Source: Collinsella aerofaciens (GTDB lineage: Bacteria; Actinomycetota; Coriobacteriia; Coriobacteriales; Coriobacteriaceae). Taken from it: DNA of 7,796 nucleotides. The notes under the pieces were generated by a model. It had not been told where the DNA came from, did not search any database, and saw nothing but the letters and a program-made list of their open reading frames with translations. Location of the stretch: contig RQCP01000030.1 of assembly GCA_008668235.1 (NCBI GenBank), forward strand, positions 1 through 7,796, read 5' to 3'. This document shows positions 6,198 to 7,796 of this stretch, piece by piece; position 1 is the first letter of the stretch, and each line of letters starts with the position of its first letter. The position numbers were made by a program, and so were the translations under genes.

Positions 6198-6224
6198 ATT
6201 ATCCCCGTCTTTCCCTAAATGCAA
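6198..6224 (-). promoter_or_regulatory. Candidate promoter of the TSCPD-lipoprotein operon
   Basis: On the minus strand, GATAAT (6203-6198, 5 of 6 to TATAAT) is preceded 15 bases upstream by TTGCAT (6224-6219), a weak -35. The -10 would put the transcript start about 25-30 bases before ATG 6163. It lies just downstream of the purB terminator, where a promoter is expected. The -35 match and spacing are poor. Confidence 0.4.
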
Positions 6225-6227
6225 CGA

Positions 6228-6265
6228 GGCGCTTTGCCGGCAACACACATTACCAGCAAAGCGCC
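6228..6265 (-). terminator. Terminator stem-loop after purB
   Basis: GGCGCTTTGC and GCAAAGCGCC form a perfect 10-bp stem, extended inward by one wobble and two G-C pairs around a 12-base loop. It starts 26 bases after the purB TAG stop (6294-6292). The following minus-strand bases, TCGTTGCATTTAG, are only moderately T-rich, so termination may be incomplete. Confidence 0.6.
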
Positions 6266-6291
6266 CTAAAAAGCTAACGTTATGCCCGAAC

Positions 6292-7638
6292 CTACTCGAA
6301 GCTCAGCTGCTCCAGACGATCAAAGACCGTGTCGATACGGGTGAGGAAGTCCCATGGATCAAAGATCTCGTCAAGCTTCTCCTGGCTGACGGTGCAGCGC
6401 GGGTCGGCCTCGAGACGCTCCTTAAAGGTGGGGCCGGAGACACAATCCTGTACCTCGTGCCAGGTTGCCATGGCGTTCTCCTGCACAATGGCGTACGCGT
6501 CCTCGCGGGTGATGCCCGTATCGACGAGGGCGAGCAGCACCTTGGAGGAGAAGATGAGGCCGCGGGTCTTATTGAGGTTGGCCATCATGCGGGCAGGGTA
6601 CAGCTGCAGGCCGTCGATAACGCGGATGAGGCACTGGAACATGTGGTCGAGTGCGATGAAGCTATCGGCCTGGGCGACACGCTCGGCAGAGGAGTGCGAA
6701 ATGTCACGCTCGTGCCACAGGGCGACGTTATCGAAGGCGACCTGAGCGTTGGACTTCACGACGCGCGACAGACCGCAGACCTTCTCCATGGTGATGGGAT
6801 TGCGCTTGTGCGGCATGGCGGAGCTGCCCTTTTGGCCCTTACGGAACGGCTCCTCGGCCTCGAGCGTATCAGTCTTCTGCAGATTGCGGACCTCGGTCGC
6901 GATGCGCTCGCAGGTGGCTGCGGTGGTGGCGAGAACGCCGGCGAGATAGGCGTGATGGTCGCGGCTGATAACCTGCGTGGACAGCGGGTCGTGAACCAGG
7001 CCCAGGTGCTCGCAGACGTACTCCTCGACAAACGGCTCGATGGAGCTGTACGTGCCGACAGCGCCCGAGATGGCACCAAAGGCAACGTTCTTGCGGGCAT
7101 CCTCAAGACGGTCCAGATCGCGCTTGAGCTCCCAGGCCCAAGAGCCAAACTTCATGCCAAAGGTCATCGGCTCGGCATGGATGCCATGAGTACGGCCGGC
7201 GCAGAGCGTGTTGCGCTCCTCAAAGGCGCGACGCTTGCAGATCTCGCCGAGTTTTTTGACGTCCTCGATGATCAGGTCGCAGGCCTGGGTGAGCTGGTAG
7301 CACAGGGCCGTGTCGCCCAGATCGGAGCTGGTCATGCCATAGTGAACCCAGCGGCTGGGCTTGGGTTCGTCCTCGGGAACATCGGCATCGATGTATTCCT
7401 TCATGTTGGTCAGAAAGGCAATGACGTCGTGGCGCGTGACTTCCTCGATCTCATCGACCTTCGCCTTCTCAAAGTTGGCATGGTCGCGGATCCACTGGGC
7501 CTCGTCTTTGGAAATACCGATCTTGCCGAGCTCCGCCTGGGCCTCGCAGGCCAAGACCTCGATCTCCTGCCAAATGGCGTACTTGTTCTCGAGGGAGAAG
7601 ATGTGTCCCATCTCCGGGCGGGTATAGCGATCGATCAT
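6292..7638 (-). CDS. purB: Adenylosuccinate lyase
   Basis: A 448-residue cytoplasmic enzyme of the fumarase/aspartase superfamily. It cleaves SAICAR to AICAR plus fumarate and adenylosuccinate to AMP plus fumarate, so it acts twice in purine synthesis. Visible motifs are the start MIDRYTRPEMGHIFSLENKY, TRHDVIAF with His70, TSSDLGDT at 103-110, GRTHGIHAEP at 148-157 with the likely catalytic His151, and the fumarate lyase signature GSSAMPHKRNP at 271-281 carrying the catalytic serine loop. Length is normal for the family and all active-site motifs are intact. The frame stays open upstream to ATG 7704, but ATG 7638 is chosen: AAAGGAG lies 5 bases before it, and the family N-terminus begins exactly there. 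The gene appears monocistronic, with a candidate promoter at 7683-7688 and a stem-loop terminator at 6228-6265. Identification is secure. Confidence 0.98.
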   Translation of the reverse strand: MIDRYTRPEMGHIFSLENKYAIWQEIEVLACEAQAELGKIGISKDEAQWIRDHANFEKAKVDEIEEVTRHDVIAFLTNMKEYIDADVPEDEPKPSRWVHYGMTSSDLGDTALCYQLTQACDLIIEDVKKLGEICKRRAFEERNTLCAGRTHGIHAEPMTFGMKFGSWAWELKRDLDRLEDARKNVAFGAISGAVGTYSSIEPFVEEYVCEHLGLVHDPLSTQVISRDHHAYLAGVLATTAATCERIATEVRNLQKTDTLEAEEPFRKGQKGSSAMPHKRNPITMEKVCGLSRVVKSNAQVAFDNVALWHERDISHSSAERVAQADSFIALDHMFQCLIRVIDGLQLYPARMMANLNKTRGLIFSSKVLLALVDTGITREDAYAIVQENAMATWHEVQDCVSGPTFKERLEADPRCTVSQEKLDEIFDPWDFLTRIDTVFDRLEQLSFE

Positions 7639-7643
7639 AGCGG

Positions 7644-7650
7644 CTCCTTT
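7644..7650 (-). promoter_or_regulatory. Ribosome binding site deciding the purB start
   Basis: AAAGGAG on the minus strand, 5 bases before ATG 7638. It is the best SD in the window and rules out the longer form starting at 7704. Confidence 0.85.
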
Positions 7651-7652
7651 TT

Positions 7653-7681
7653 GGTTATTGGCACGTTGGTCGTAACCCAAC
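7653..7681 (-). promoter_or_regulatory. Competing short stem-loops in the purB leader
   Basis: Two overlapping inverted repeats lie just before the purB ribosome binding site: GTTGG/CCAAC (7677-7681 with 7665-7669) and GGTTA/TAACC (7673-7677 with 7653-7657). They share bases, so they cannot form together. Stems of only 5 bp are weak and could be chance. Confidence 0.25.
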
Positions 7682-7682
7682 C

Positions 7683-7688
7683 ATTGTA
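7683..7688 (-). promoter_or_regulatory. Candidate -10 box of purB
   Basis: TACAAT on the minus strand (5 of 6 to TATAAT), 44 bases before ATG 7638. It would give a leader of about 38 bases. No good -35 is seen at 16-18 bases, so the assignment is tentative. Confidence 0.4.
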
Positions 7689-7750
7689 CCGTGCGCAGGT
7701 GCAAGTATGGGCAGCAGGCATTAACCTAACATTTTGGAATTGGAGCGAGC

Positions 7751-7796
7751 ATGGGGACGTCCGCGCATTTGCTTCGCAAATACGCACCGGCTTCAG
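7751..7796 (+). CDS. Possible divergent gene, first 15 codons only, cut by window edge
   Basis: On the plus strand, ATG 7751 has TTGGAG 5 bases upstream, and the frame is open to the window end (MGTSAHLLRKYAPAS). It would be the only plus-strand gene, divergent from purB. The fragment is too short to identify and contains the palindrome at 7763-7785, so it could equally be a non-coding intergenic repeat. No convincing promoter is seen upstream. Confidence 0.3.
   Translation, partial: MGTSAHLLRKYAPAS
7763..7785. repeat. Near-perfect palindrome with a three-base loop
   Basis: GCGCATTTGC, loop TTC, GCAAATACGC: a 10-bp inverted repeat with one C/A mismatch that becomes a G-U wobble in minus-strand RNA. 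It is not followed by a T run. It lies about 125 bases upstream of purB and inside the doubtful plus-strand frame. It could be a dispersed intergenic repeat, a protein-binding palindrome, or a structured gene start. Confidence 0.45.

Noticed and set aside
7639..7704. N-terminal extension of PurB from ATG 7704
   Set aside because: It would run through the strong SD and the -10-like box, and the extra residues are absent from the family's usual N-terminus.

Overview
The window looks like core chromosome of a GC-rich actinobacterium. The gene content and protein style suggest class Coriobacteriia, and Collinsella is my best guess. That is recognition from memory and composition, not a database match. 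Every well-supported gene lies on the minus strand, so transcription runs from high to low coordinates. The only plus-strand candidate is an unconfirmed fragment at the right edge.

In transcription order: (1) purB (adenylosuccinate lyase, 7638-6292), with its own leader and a stem-loop terminator. (2) A small four-cysteine TSCPD-domain protein (6163-5900), whose stop codon overlaps by one base the start of a Tat-exported lipoprotein with a probable beta-propeller (5900-4689). (3) A large stem-loop at 4591-4629, then a two-component system: an OmpR/PhoB-type response regulator (4535-3813) and a membrane histidine kinase (3801-2236), 11 bases apart. (4) purC (SAICAR synthase, 2126-1239) directly abutting an unrecognised two-helix membrane protein (1238-663), closed by a good intrinsic terminator (602-632). 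(5) The N-terminal part of an M29-family aminopeptidase (573 to beyond position 1).

PurC and PurB act one after the other in purine synthesis: PurC makes SAICAR, and PurB splits it to AICAR and fumarate, and later splits adenylosuccinate. Here they bracket a sensor/regulator pair and an exported lipoprotein with no obvious link to purines. The two-component system has the full set of catalytic residues, and its extracytoplasmic sensor region matches no family I know.

No gap between genes exceeds 300 bases. I saw no tRNA, rRNA, CRISPR array, insertion sequence or phage gene. The least explained parts are the TSCPD/lipoprotein pair, the kinase sensor region, the protein after purC, and several intergenic stem-loops. 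I did not find a clear new defence or mobile system here.
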